A stretch of 55,041 nucleotides of DNA from JBFKMV01 sp041629655 (GTDB lineage Bacteria; Acidobacteriota; Polarisedimenticolia; Polarisedimenticolales; Polarisedimenticolaceae): contig JBFKMV010000008.1 of the NCBI GenBank assembly GCA_041629655.1, forward strand, positions 1 through 55,041, read 5' to 3'. Made by a program: the position numbers and the translations under genes. The notes beneath the pieces were generated by a model. The model made no database searches. It was not told the origin of the DNA and saw only the letters and a program-made list of their open reading frames with translations. The stretch's first letter is position 1. The number at the start of each line of letters is the position of its first letter. Of the stretch, positions 18,130 to 26,283 are shown piece by piece.

Positions 18130-19302
18130 CTATTCGGCCTCGAGATCCGGGTCGCCCGCGGCGACGGCCGCTTCGCAGGCCGGCAGCAGCGTGCGGAACA
18201 ACGCGCCGCCGCCCGGGGCGTCGTCGATCCAGATCATGCCGCCGTGGGCCTCGACGGCCAGCCGGCAGAACGTCAGGCCCAACCCGCGGTTCGCGGTGAT
18301 GCCGCTGCCGCGCAGGTCCAGCCGCGAGAACTTCTCGAACACCTGTTCGCGATACTCCGTCGGGATCCCGGGTCCCTGGTCGGCGATCGTCACCTCGATG
18401 CCTTCCTCCACCGCCCCGACGCGCAGCGTCACCTTGCCGTCCTTGGGCGAGTGGTCCAGGGCGTTGGTCAGCAGGTTGTCCAGCACGCGCCGCAACACCG
18501 AGCCGTCGCCCTGGATCCGGCAGTCCTGACTGGCATCGTCGACGAGAATCTCGACGTTGCGGCTGCGGGCGGCGACCTCGGCGTCGTCGATCGCCCGACG
18601 CAGCAGCTCCAGGGCCTCGACGGGCTCGGGCTGGAGCGCCAGCTTTCCTTCTTCCAGACCCGCGATGTCGAGCAGATCGAGCACCATGCGGTGCATCCGT
18701 TCGGCGGACGTGCGGCAGCGCGAGACCATCCGCAGCTGATCTTCCGAGGCCTTGGCCTCCAGCAGCTCCAGGTAGCCGATCACCGACGTCAGCGGATTCT
18801 TGAGGTCGTGCACCAGCGTCTGCGTCAGCGTTTCCTTGTGCGCCTGGTGCTCCTCCAGCTCCGCGTTCCGCGCCGCCAGCTCGCGACGCGCCTCCTCCAG
18901 CTCGACCAGCAGTCCGCGGGCCCGCAGGCACGAGCGCACCTTGGCCAGGAACTCCTCGCGACGCACCGGCTTTTCGAGGTAATCGTCGGCGCCGCAGTCC
19001 AACCCCTCGACGCGGTTGGGCGTCCCGTCGAGCGCGGTGACCAGCACGACCTGGCAGCAACGGGTCCGCGGATGTCCCTTGAGCTCGCGGCAGACCTCGA
19101 AGCCGTTCATGCCCGACATCATCACGTCCAGCAGCACCACATCGGGAACCAGCTCGTGCGCCAGCGCCAGGGCCGTCGGGCCGTCCGGCGCGCAGCGGAC
19201 CCGGTAGCCGCTGGCCGCCAGGTAGCCCTGGAGCAGCTTGCGGTTGCGCGGGTCGTCGTCGACGACCAGCATCTCCGGGGGACGAACGTCGTGCGTGGTC
19301 AT
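18130..19302 (-). CDS. Receiver-histidine kinase fusion (response regulator with HisKA and HATPase)
   Basis: 390 residues, soluble. N-terminal receiver: acidic VVDDD, phospho-acceptor Asp in VVLLDVMMSG (about 58) and Lys in LEKPV. A coiled coil (about 128-160) leads to HisKA with LVHDLKNPLTSVIGYLELLE (His about 165), then the ATPase with NLLTNALDHSP, DQGPGIP and GLGLTFCRLAVEAHGG. Phosphorylation of the receiver probably controls the kinase, as in cytoplasmic REC-HK proteins that sit between phosphorelay steps. Its ATG overlaps the stop of the hybrid kinase gene by 4 bp, so both are made from one message. The open frame continues upstream to 19857, but that part only shadows the other gene. 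Confidence 0.9.
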   Translation of the reverse strand: MTTHDVRPPEMLVVDDDPRNRKLLQGYLAASGYRVRCAPDGPTALALAHELVPDVVLLDVMMSGMNGFEVCRELKGHPRTRCCQVVLVTALDGTPNRVEGLDCGADDYLEKPVRREEFLAKVRSCLRARGLLVELEEARRELAARNAELEEHQAHKETLTQTLVHDLKNPLTSVIGYLELLEAKASEDQLRMVSRCRTSAERMHRMVLDLLDIAGLEEGKLALQPEPVEALELLRRAIDDAEVAARSRNVEILVDDASQDCRIQGDGSVLRRVLDNLLTNALDHSPKDGKVTLRVGAVEEGIEVTIADQGPGIPTEYREQVFEKFSRLDLRGSGITANRGLGLTFCRLAVEAHGGMIWIDDAPGGGALFRTLLPACEAAVAAGDPDLEAE

Positions 19303-21368
19303 GCCACATTCTCCTTCGTTTCGAAGAAGCCTTCGATCTGATCGGGAAACCGGGCCAGCTGGATCGGCTTCGCGATGTAGCCGGCGCACCCGGCGTCCAG
19401 AGCGCGCTGCTCGTCGATCGTCTCGGTGTGGGCCGTCAGCGCGACCACCGTGATTGCCGCGGTCGAGGGATCCCGCTTGAGGCGCCGCGTGACCTCCAGG
19501 CCGTCGATGCCCGGCAGCAACAGGTCCATCAGGATCAGGTCCGGCCGCTGCTCGCGGACGCGGTCCAGCGCATCCTCGCCGGTCTCGGCCTCGATCACGC
19601 GGTGGCCCCGCGATTTCAGGGCGTTGCGCGCCAGCTTGCGGTTGAGCACGTTGTCCTCGACGAGCAGGATCGTCCGCTCGCGGGGCCGTCCGGTGCCGGC
19701 CGTGGCGGCCTGCCCCGCCGACGGCGCTGCGCCGGGCGCGCCCGCGGACGACGGCGCCCCGCCGGGCTCCGCCACGCCGAACGAGACCGGCAACGGCCGC
19801 GCCGCGGAGGCATCCCCGGTGCGGGGAAGCTCGGTGGCCGGTCCCTCGACGAGGCAATCGGGGAAGCTGCAGCGGAACAGCGCCCCCTCGCCCCGCTTGG
19901 ATTCCAGCCGCACCGTGCCGCCGTGGAGCTCGACCATCCGCATCACCAGGGCCAGTCCCAGGCCGGTGCCCTGGTACTCACGGGAATAGGAGCTGTCGAC
20001 CTGGTAGAACTGGCGGAACACGCGCTCCTGGTCCTCCTCGGAGATCCCGATCCCGCTGTCCTGCACCTCGACCCACACGCCGCGCCCCTCGCGAATCGCG
20101 TTGACGCGGATGCTGCCGCCCTCGGGCGTGAACTTGACCGCGTTGCTGAGCAGGTTCACCAGCACCGAGCGGAACATCCCCGGGTCGAGCTCGGCGACGC
20201 GGACGTCCTCGCCGCAGCGGGTCGTGACCGTGAGACGCTTCTTGTCCGCCTGCGGCCGGATCATCGCCACGCAGCCCCGCAGCAACCCCTCCAGCTCCAC
20301 CGGGACGCGGTGCAGCTCCATCTTGGCCGCCTCGATCTTGGACAGGTCGAGGATGTCGTTGATCAGGCTCAGCAGGTGCTCGCCGCTTTCCTTGATGTCG
20401 CCCACCAGCTCGCGCTGACGCTCCGTCAACACTCCGCTGCTGCGGTCCTCGAGCAGCTCCGAGAAGCCGATCACCGAGTTCAACGGGGTGCGCAGCTCGT
20501 GGGAGACGTTGGCCAAGAACTCGCTCTTGGCCCGACCGGCCTTGGTCAGCTGGACGTTGGTGTCGCGCAGCTCACGGTTGGTCTCCTCGATGCGCTGCAG
20601 CGCCTCCTCCAGCTCGTGGGTCCGCAGGGCGACCTTGTGCTCCAGCTCGGCGTTCAGTCCCTCGACCTCCTGGATCCGGCGCTGGTGCTCCTCCAGCCGG
20701 TCCTTGTGGGTCTTGTAGAACGCCAGCAGCATCCAGCACGGCGGGATCGCCAGCGCCAGCCCCCACAGCCCGAGCGACTCCAGCACCAGCAGCATCACGG
20801 CGGCGACGGTCAGCCCGGTCATGTAGGACACGACCGTCCAGAGGAACGAGTCGCGCCAGGTCTGGAAGATCCGCTGCGCCCGCTCGAGGCCCACCGCGAC
20901 GCTGACCAGGCCGGTGTTGACCAGGAAGAAGGTCGCCGTGGCGCCGGCGAGCGGCAGCAACAGCGCCACCGTCGTGGAGCCCGGGCGGCCGCCGAGCAGG
21001 TGGAACACGATGCCCGCGGCCGCGGTCGAAGCCGCTTGCGCCGAGATGTTGAACGCGACCCGGATCGGCACGGAGCCGCTCCGCTTGATCACCATCGACC
21101 CGATCACGCCGCAGAGCGTCACCAGCACCGCAGCGAAACCGCCCAGCGCTCCCAGCGCGCAGAAGATGAACGGGTGGGTCACCGTGAGCTGGACACGCAG
21201 CGCGGAGATGCGAACCGGACGCGAGCCGGCGACGGCGGTCATCACCGACAGCAGCAGCAGGGTCGCCGGGCTGGCAAAGGCGCCGCGGCTGGGGAGCGCG
21301 TACAGCGACGCCACGGCGGCCAGTACGACCAGCCCGACGAAGACGCGCAAGGTCCAGGTTCGACTCAT
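19299..21368 (-). CDS. Membrane hybrid histidine kinase with C-terminal receiver
   Basis: About 689 residues. Residues 1-215 hold six to eight membrane helices with short loops and no large periplasmic domain. A coiled coil (about 220-280) precedes HisKA with FLANVSHELRTPLNSVIGF (His about 288) and the ATPase with NLLSNAVKFTPEGG, DSGIGI and GTGLGLALVMRMVELHGG. A Pro/Ala/Gly linker leads to the receiver: LLVEDN, Asp in LILMDLLLPG (about 614) and AKPI. The signal is probably sensed in or near the membrane. Hybrid kinases of this form usually need an Hpt protein, and one lies on the other strand 4-6 kb away. ATG 21368 is chosen; GTG 21371 is equally possible, with GGAG close upstream. Confidence 0.92.
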   Translation of the reverse strand: MSRTWTLRVFVGLVVLAAVASLYALPSRGAFASPATLLLLSVMTAVAGSRPVRISALRVQLTVTHPFIFCALGALGGFAAVLVTLCGVIGSMVIKRSGSVPIRVAFNISAQAASTAAAGIVFHLLGGRPGSTTVALLLPLAGATATFFLVNTGLVSVAVGLERAQRIFQTWRDSFLWTVVSYMTGLTVAAVMLLVLESLGLWGLALAIPPCWMLLAFYKTHKDRLEEHQRRIQEVEGLNAELEHKVALRTHELEEALQRIEETNRELRDTNVQLTKAGRAKSEFLANVSHELRTPLNSVIGFSELLEDRSSGVLTERQRELVGDIKESGEHLLSLINDILDLSKIEAAKMELHRVPVELEGLLRGCVAMIRPQADKKRLTVTTRCGEDVRVAELDPGMFRSVLVNLLSNAVKFTPEGGSIRVNAIREGRGVWVEVQDSGIGISEEDQERVFRQFYQVDSSYSREYQGTGLGLALVMRMVELHGGTVRLESKRGEGALFRCSFPDCLVEGPATELPRTGDASAARPLPVSFGVAEPGGAPSSAGAPGAAPSAGQAATAGTGRPRERTILLVEDNVLNRKLARNALKSRGHRVIEAETGEDALDRVREQRPDLILMDLLLPGIDGLEVTRRLKRDPSTAAITVVALTAHTETIDEQRALDAGCAGYIAKPIQLARFPDQIEGFFETKENVA

Positions 21369-21392
21369 CACGATCGACTCCAGCGTTCGGGA

Positions 21393-22838
21393 TTACCCGA
21401 CGCCGAGCGGCTCGGGAGCGGGCTGCTGGCTGTCCTCGGACGCCCCCTCGTCACCGGCCAGCCCGTACCGCTTCAGCTTCGCGTACAGCGTGCTGCGGTG
21501 GATCCCCAGACGACCCGCCGCACGCTTCTTGTTCCCGCCGCACTCCCGCAACACCTCGCGGATCCGGCGACGCTCGATGTCCTCGAGCGTGCCGGGCAGG
21601 CTGGCGATCAGCCCGTGGCCGGGCTGGCGTACGCCGGGCGGCAGGTCTTGCAGCGCGATCCGCTCGCCGCGGGCCAGCACGACGAGACGCTCGACCATGT
21701 TCTCCAGCTCGCGGATGTTGCCGGGCCACGGGTAACGCACCAGCGCCTCCAACGCCTCCTCGCTGAACCCGTCGACGGTGCGCCCGATGCGCTCCGCGCA
21801 CTCGCGCAGGAAGTGCTGGGCCAGGATCGGCACGTCCTCGGCGTGCTCGCGCAACGCGGGGACGCGGACCGGGATCACGTTCAGGCGGTAGTACAGGTCG
21901 CTGCGGAACTCGCCACGGCGCACGGAGTCTTCCATGTTGCGATTGGTCGCGGCGATCAGGCGCACGTCCGCCTCCAGGGTCTCCTCGCCGCCCACGCGCT
22001 CGAAGACCCGTTCCTGGAGCACCCGCAGCAGCATCAGCTGGGTCGCGGCGGAGATCTCGCCGATCTCGTCCAGCAGCAGGGTTCCGCCGCGAGCCAGCTC
22101 GAAGCGCCCCTTCTTCTGCCGGTCGGCGCCGGTGAAGGCGCCCTTCTCGTGCCCGAACAGCTCGCTGTTCAGCACACCCTCGGAGTAGACGACGCAGTTG
22201 GCCTCGACGTACGGACCCAGTCGCCGCTCGGAGGCGGCGTGGATCGCGCGGGCGGCGAGCCCCTTGCCGGTCCCGCTCTCGCCGCTGAGCAGCACGGTCG
22301 AGTCGGTGCGCGCGATCTCGCGCAGGGTCTCGACGAGGCCGCAGATCGCCGGCGAGGTGCCGACGATGCCGGCGAAGGAATCCCGCGTCGCGAGCTGACG
22401 CTCGAGCCGCTCGAGCCGGGAGCGCTCCTGTTGCAGCTCCTCGGACATCCGGCGCCGCTGCTCGCCCTTGTCGCGCAGCTCGCGGGCCCGGGCGGCCTGC
22501 TCCCGTAGCGTCGGGGGCAGGATCGGCTCCAGCAGGTAGTCGTAAGCACCGCTGCGATAGGCCTCGATCACGTCCGACGCCGCGACCGAGCCTCCCGTCA
22601 CCACGACCAGCATCGCGGGCCGGATCCGTTTCAGCTCGCGGATCAGCTCGGGTGTGGACACCCCCGGCAGGTCGTCGGCCAGCAGCAGCAGGTCGAAACG
22701 CGTATCCCGCACGCGGTCCACCGTCGACCGGGCATCGTCGGCGGTGAGCACCTGGTGGCTCGCGGCCTGCAGCACCTGCACGACGACCCGACGCGTCGGT
22801 CCGCCCGGTCCGGCGATCAGTACGTGCGCCCCGTCCAT
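21393..22838 (-). CDS. Sigma-54 dependent activator (NtrC type) with degenerate receiver domain
   Basis: 481 residues. Residues 1-120 have the receiver fold length but lack the phosphorylation machinery: the acidic pair is replaced (VLIAGPGG), the phospho-Asp position is Ala (LLLLADDLPG), and the Lys is Glu (YLLEPI). The AAA+ domain is intact, with Walker A GESGTGKG (about 184), the sigma-54 contact loop GAFTGA (about 233), GGTLLLDEIGE and the sensor block RYPWPGNIRELEN. The C-terminal Fis-type HTH contains GNKKRAAGRLGIHRSTLY. It activates sigma-54 promoters in an ATP-dependent way; control by phosphorylation looks impossible. It is the first gene of a three-gene minus-strand operon with two kinases (gap 24 bp). 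Confidence 0.92.
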   Translation of the reverse strand: MDGAHVLIAGPGGPTRRVVVQVLQAASHQVLTADDARSTVDRVRDTRFDLLLLADDLPGVSTPELIRELKRIRPAMLVVVTGGSVAASDVIEAYRSGAYDYLLEPILPPTLREQAARARELRDKGEQRRRMSEELQQERSRLERLERQLATRDSFAGIVGTSPAICGLVETLREIARTDSTVLLSGESGTGKGLAARAIHAASERRLGPYVEANCVVYSEGVLNSELFGHEKGAFTGADRQKKGRFELARGGTLLLDEIGEISAATQLMLLRVLQERVFERVGGEETLEADVRLIAATNRNMEDSVRRGEFRSDLYYRLNVIPVRVPALREHAEDVPILAQHFLRECAERIGRTVDGFSEEALEALVRYPWPGNIRELENMVERLVVLARGERIALQDLPPGVRQPGHGLIASLPGTLEDIERRRIREVLRECGGNKKRAAGRLGIHRSTLYAKLKRYGLAGDEGASEDSQQPAPEPLGVG

Positions 22839-23067
22839 GTCCGACCCTCGCTCGGCCCCGTGTCGCCTCCCCCGACGGAGGCTGTCGCGAATTCGTGCAA
22901 GATCGGTTCCCGGGGGCGGGTCGTGAAACTTGCCGGAAAGAGCGCGCTTCGAGTGCGACCCGCGACGCCAAAGCGCGATGGTTGTCAGCGCGGGCCCGCG
23001 GGCGTGCCCCCGAGCGTCATGTCCGTTTCGTAATCGCGGCCGGCCGGGCGGCCGGGGCGGGAGAGGT

Positions 23068-23145
23068 TGGCGTCCCCAACGGGATTTGAACCCGTGTCGC
23101 CACCTTGAAAGGGTGGTGTCCTAGGCCAGACTAGACGATGGGGAC
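23068..23145 (-). tRNA. tRNA-Glu (anticodon UUC)
   Basis: Read on the minus strand, a 7-bp acceptor stem (GTCCCCA with TGGGGAC), an anticodon stem CCACC/GGTGG with loop CTTTCAA, and GGTTCAAATCC in the T arm are complete. Anticodon TTC gives Glu. Discriminator G and an encoded CCA (23068-23070) are present. It lies 80 bp behind tRNA-Lys on the same strand, probably in one transcript. Confidence 0.95.
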
Positions 23146-23225
23146 GCTCTGCCTCACGATTCCAAAAGAGCCGGGATTCTAGCCAATCGAGGCGCGGGGA
23201 TCAACCGCCCGCTACCGGGGCGGAA

Positions 23226-23301
23226 TGGTGAGCCGTCCAGGATTCGAACCTGGGACCCTCAGCTTAAAAGGCTGGTGCTCTACCAACTGAGCTAACGGCC
23301 C
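23226..23301 (-). tRNA. tRNA-Lys (anticodon UUU)
   Basis: Minus strand: acceptor GGGCCGT/ACGGCTC with one G-U pair, D arm TAGCTCAGTTGGTAGAGCA, anticodon loop CTTTTAA (anticodon TTT), T arm GGTTCGAATCC, discriminator A and encoded CCA (23226-23228). A TACATT hexamer at 23317-23322 (minus strand) is a plausible -10 element for the pair of tRNA genes. Confidence 0.96.
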
Positions 23302-23352
23302 ACACCGGAGACCCGGAATGTAGCGCGAACGGCGATCCGGCTCAAGCGTCGT

Positions 23353-24501
23353 TCATGGCTCGACCGGGGCAGCCTCCAGCAGCGGCTCGATGCGGTCCCA
23401 TTCGCGACGCACGTCGGCGCGGCCCAGCTCGAGCAGGCGTTCGGTGTAGGGCCGTTCGAACAGCAGGTAGCTCAAAAAGTCGGGGCTCTCCAGCTCGTCG
23501 GAACCCAGCCCGCGGATCAGCGTGCGCAGCGAGCGCGGCAGCGAGCCGTAGAGGTCCCGCGACAGCTCGCCCAGGTCGTGCGACGGGCGCAGCACCTGCA
23601 GCTCGACGCGGCGCAGCCCCTCGGGGTGCACGCGTCCGGGTGGCAGCAGATCGAGCGAGCGGTTGACGCGCGCCAGCCGCTCCGCGTCGGCCTCGGTGGC
23701 GTCGAGGAACACCGAGTTGAACACCATCCCCAGCACCTGCGCCGGCGGCGGGCTGCCGGCCGGCGACGGCAGCATCGCCGACGGCGACCAGCGACCGTGA
23801 CGGAGCGAGACGGCCAGGACCCGTCCCGCTCCGAGATGGATCGCCGGGGCCAGCGGCGCGGTCTGGCGCACGCTGCCGTCTCCCATCCACTCCTCCGCGA
23901 CCTGGACGGCCGGGAACAGCAGCGGCAGCGCGCACGAGGCCAGCACGTGCTCCGCCCCGATCGGGACCCGCTCCGAGCGCCGCCCGGCCCGGCGCCACGT
24001 CGGCAGCTCGCCCCGGCCGTGGACGAACGTGACCGTCTGGCCGGTGGCATAGCTCGTCGCCGAGACGGCCAGCGCCCGCAGCCGCCCCGACTCCAGGTTC
24101 CGCTCGATCCGCTCGGGCGCGAGCAGCCGCGTCAGCATCCGGTGCAGCGGCCGCGTGTCGAGGATGCCGCGCAGCTCGTAGCCGGGGGTCAGCCCCCCGC
24201 TGCCGACGCCGAACAGCCACTTCACGGCGCTGGCGGCAAGGGTCAGCAGACCCGGCCGGAAGACCTGCTCGACCGACAGTCCGAGCCACATCGTCTCCAG
24301 CGCCTGCACGACCTCCCGCAGCGGGCCGCGGCCGCTGGCCAGCCCGGCCGCGTTGATCGCGCCGGCGGACACCCCGGTCACGATCGGAAAGCACACGTCG
24401 CCGCCCGAGCGTTCCGCGATCCCGGACAGCACGCCGACCTGGTAGGCGGCGCGGGCGCCCCCGCCGGACATCACCAGGGCCAGCGGACGATCGATCGGCA
24501 T
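23353..24501 (-). CDS. Patatin-like phospholipase
   Basis: 382 residues. The oxyanion motif GGGARAAYQVGVL lies at about 12-24, the nucleophile elbow GVSAG at about 42-46, and the catalytic Asp in MGDGSVRQTAPL near 206, so the Ser-Asp dyad is intact. The family hydrolyses acyl esters of phospholipids or acts as thioesterase; substrate unknown. No signal peptide. ATG 24501 is used because the patatin domain begins within 7 residues; the frame is open upstream to 24849 but that is the shadow of the opposite receiver gene. TATAGG (24511-24516, minus) ends 9 nt before the ATG and no Shine-Dalgarno sequence is seen, so the message may be leaderless. Confidence 0.88.
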   Translation of the reverse strand: MPIDRPLALVMSGGGARAAYQVGVLSGIAERSGGDVCFPIVTGVSAGAINAAGLASGRGPLREVVQALETMWLGLSVEQVFRPGLLTLAASAVKWLFGVGSGGLTPGYELRGILDTRPLHRMLTRLLAPERIERNLESGRLRALAVSATSYATGQTVTFVHGRGELPTWRRAGRRSERVPIGAEHVLASCALPLLFPAVQVAEEWMGDGSVRQTAPLAPAIHLGAGRVLAVSLRHGRWSPSAMLPSPAGSPPPAQVLGMVFNSVFLDATEADAERLARVNRSLDLLPPGRVHPEGLRRVELQVLRPSHDLGELSRDLYGSLPRSLRTLIRGLGSDELESPDFLSYLLFERPYTERLLELGRADVRREWDRIEPLLEAAPVEP

Positions 24502-24628
24502 CGATCGAAGCCTATACCAGGAGCAGGGTCCAATGGTACGATGCCGCTCACGTAACCGGACCTTCCCGGGTAGGGATGTTTCCTGGCCCCGCACGGTGCC
24601 GCCGGCGGGTCGCGAGGCGGAGCGAACG

Positions 24629-25534
24629 ATGCCAAGCGTGCTCATCGTCGAGGACAGCCCCGACCAGGCGCTGACGATCGCCGCGATGCTGAAGGGCGCC
24701 GGCTTCGACGCGCACACCGCCAAGGACGGCGTGGACGCGCTGGAGGCCATCGGCAAGCACCGGCCCGACGTGGTGCTGACCGACCTGATCATGCCGCGCA
24801 TGAACGGCCTCGAGCTGGTCGAGGCCCTGACCAAGCAGTACCGCGCCATCCCGGTGATCCTGATGACCGCCTACGGCAGCGGAGAGATCGCGATGCAGGC
24901 CCTCAAGGCCGGCGCCGCCAGCTACGTCTCCAAGAACCGCATCGCCCAGGACATCCTGGACACCGTCAACAACACGCTGCAGGTGTCCCAGGCGCGCCGG
25001 GAGCAGGCCCGGGTGCTGGATTCGCTCCGCGAGACGGAATTCCGTTTCGAGCTCGACAACGACCAGTCGTTGATCTACCCGCTGATCGGCTACCTCAAGG
25101 AAGCGATCGTCAATCGCGTCGGATACGAGGACGAGTCCCAGCTCACGCAGCTCGGCATCGCGCTCCACGAGGCGCTGCTCAACGCGATGCATCACGGCAA
25201 CCTCGCCGTCAGCTCCGAGCTGCGCGAGCAGGACATCAACCTGTACCTCGAGCAGGTCGAGCAACGGCGCAGCACCGCACCGTTCCGCGACCGTCGCGTC
25301 GAGCTCCGCGCTTCGATCTCGCCGGTCGAGCTGCGCTGCGTGATCCAGGACCAGGGAGAGGGTTTCGATCCCGCGGCCGTTCCCGATCCGACCGACCCCG
25401 CGAACCTCGAGAAGCCGAGCGGGCGCGGCCTGTACCTGATCATGACGTTCATGGACGAGGTCCGGCACAACGAGTCCGGGAACTGCATCACGATGGTCAA
25501 GCGGATCGACGCCGCCGGACCCGGCGGCGCCTGA
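24629..25534 (+). CDS. Response regulator with RsbW/SpoIIAB-like ATPase output domain
   Basis: 301 residues. Receiver 1-120: VLIVEDS, phospho-Asp in VVLTDLIMPRMNG (about 52), switch Thr in LMTAYG and Lys in YVSKN. After a helical linker, residues 165-295 form a GHKL ATPase: N-box HEALLNAMHHGN (about 180-191), DQGEGFDP and GRGLYLIMTFMDEV. There is no HisKA dimerisation/His box, so this resembles anti-sigma-factor-type kinases (HATPase_c_2) rather than a sensor kinase. It may control an anti-anti-sigma factor or another partner; none is adjacent. Start ATG 24629 follows AGGCGGAG at 24615-24622. The Hpt gene follows after 12 bp. Confidence 0.88.
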   Translation: MPSVLIVEDSPDQALTIAAMLKGAGFDAHTAKDGVDALEAIGKHRPDVVLTDLIMPRMNGLELVEALTKQYRAIPVILMTAYGSGEIAMQALKAGAASYVSKNRIAQDILDTVNNTLQVSQARREQARVLDSLRETEFRFELDNDQSLIYPLIGYLKEAIVNRVGYEDESQLTQLGIALHEALLNAMHHGNLAVSSELREQDINLYLEQVEQRRSTAPFRDRRVELRASISPVELRCVIQDQGEGFDPAAVPDPTDPANLEKPSGRGLYLIMTFMDEVRHNESGNCITMVKRIDAAGPGGA

Positions 25535-25546
25535 TCCGGAAGCGGC

Positions 25547-25909
25547 ATGCCAGCAGCGGGCGACAGCATCGACGCCACGACGCTCGACCGGTTGCAGAAG
25601 ATGGTCGGGGACAAGGTGTTGCGGGAGATCACCGAGCTGTTCTTCGAGCACACGCCGGGGCGGGTCGCGGCGGTCCGTGCGGCGCGAGACGCAGATGACC
25701 TGCCCGGCGCCGCCCAGGCCCTGCACAACTTGAAGTCCAGCGCCGGCATGCTCGGCGCGAAGCGGCTGCAGCAGCTCGCGGAGCGCATGGAGCAGCTGGC
25801 CCGCAGCGGCGGCGACGACGAATCCCCGTGGCCGCTCGTGGAGCAGCTCGAGCGGGAGTACGAGCAAGCGGCCGCGGCGTTGCGGCGCGTCGGCGAGGAC
25901 GCGCCGTGA
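25547..25909 (+). CDS. Hpt (histidine phosphotransfer) domain protein
   Basis: 120 residues, all helical. The phosphotransfer motif is ALHNLKSSAGMLGAKRL with the His at 60, the usual HxLKGSSxxLG pattern in variant form. It would shuttle phosphate between receivers; the obvious donors and acceptors in the window are the C-terminal receiver of the hybrid kinase (19.3-21.4 kb) and the receivers flanking this gene. It sits between the receiver-ATPase (12-bp gap) and a single-domain receiver (GTGA overlap), so the three are one operon. Confidence 0.9.
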   Translation: MPAAGDSIDATTLDRLQKMVGDKVLREITELFFEHTPGRVAAVRAARDADDLPGAAQALHNLKSSAGMLGAKRLQQLAERMEQLARSGGDDESPWPLVEQLEREYEQAAAALRRVGEDAP

Positions 25910-26271
25910 AGAAGATCGCGGTCGTCGAGGACAACCCGGACAACCGGCTGCTGGTGCGCGCGCTGCTCGAGGACTACTACGAGGTCCGCGAGTACGACAG
26001 CGGGGCCGCCGCCCTGGAGCGCTTCGCCGACGAGCGTCCCGACCTGGTGCTGCTGGACATCTCGCTGCCGGGAATGGACGGGACCGAGGTGCTGCGCCGG
26101 ATTCGCGCCGCGGAGGCCCTGCGCGATCTCCCGGTGATCGCGCTGACGGCGCATGCGATGACCGCCGACCGCGAGCGGTTTCTCGACCAGGGCTTCGACG
26201 AGTACGTGGCCAAGCCGATCACCGACGCCGAAGAGCTGACGGACAAGATCGCCCGCCTGCTGTCCCGCTAG
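25906..26271 (+). CDS. Single-domain response regulator (CheY/DivK-like)
   Basis: 121 residues, one receiver domain: VVEDNPDNR, phospho-Asp in LVLLDISLPGMDG (51), Thr in IALTAHAM and Lys in VAKPI (about 103). All phosphorylation residues are intact. The start is GTG 25906, overlapping the Hpt stop (GTGA); an upstream in-frame start at 25828 would overlap most of the Hpt C-terminus and is not supported. DivK-like stand-alone receivers act by protein contact rather than DNA binding. It is followed 12 bp later by the acyl-CoA synthetase gene. Confidence 0.92.
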   Translation: MKKIAVVEDNPDNRLLVRALLEDYYEVREYDSGAAALERFADERPDLVLLDISLPGMDGTEVLRRIRAAEALRDLPVIALTAHAMTADRERFLDQGFDEYVAKPITDAEELTDKIARLLSR

Positions 26272-26283
26272 GAGCGCGGCGGA

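Noticed and set aside
19303..19857. N-terminal extension of the receiver-kinase (open frame to 19857)
   Set aside because: It lies wholly inside the hybrid kinase gene in another frame, and the ATG at 19302 gives a complete receiver and an ATGA overlap.
24502..24849. 116-codon N-terminal extension of patatin
   Set aside because: It is antisense to the receiver of the 24629 gene, and the patatin domain begins directly after ATG 24501.
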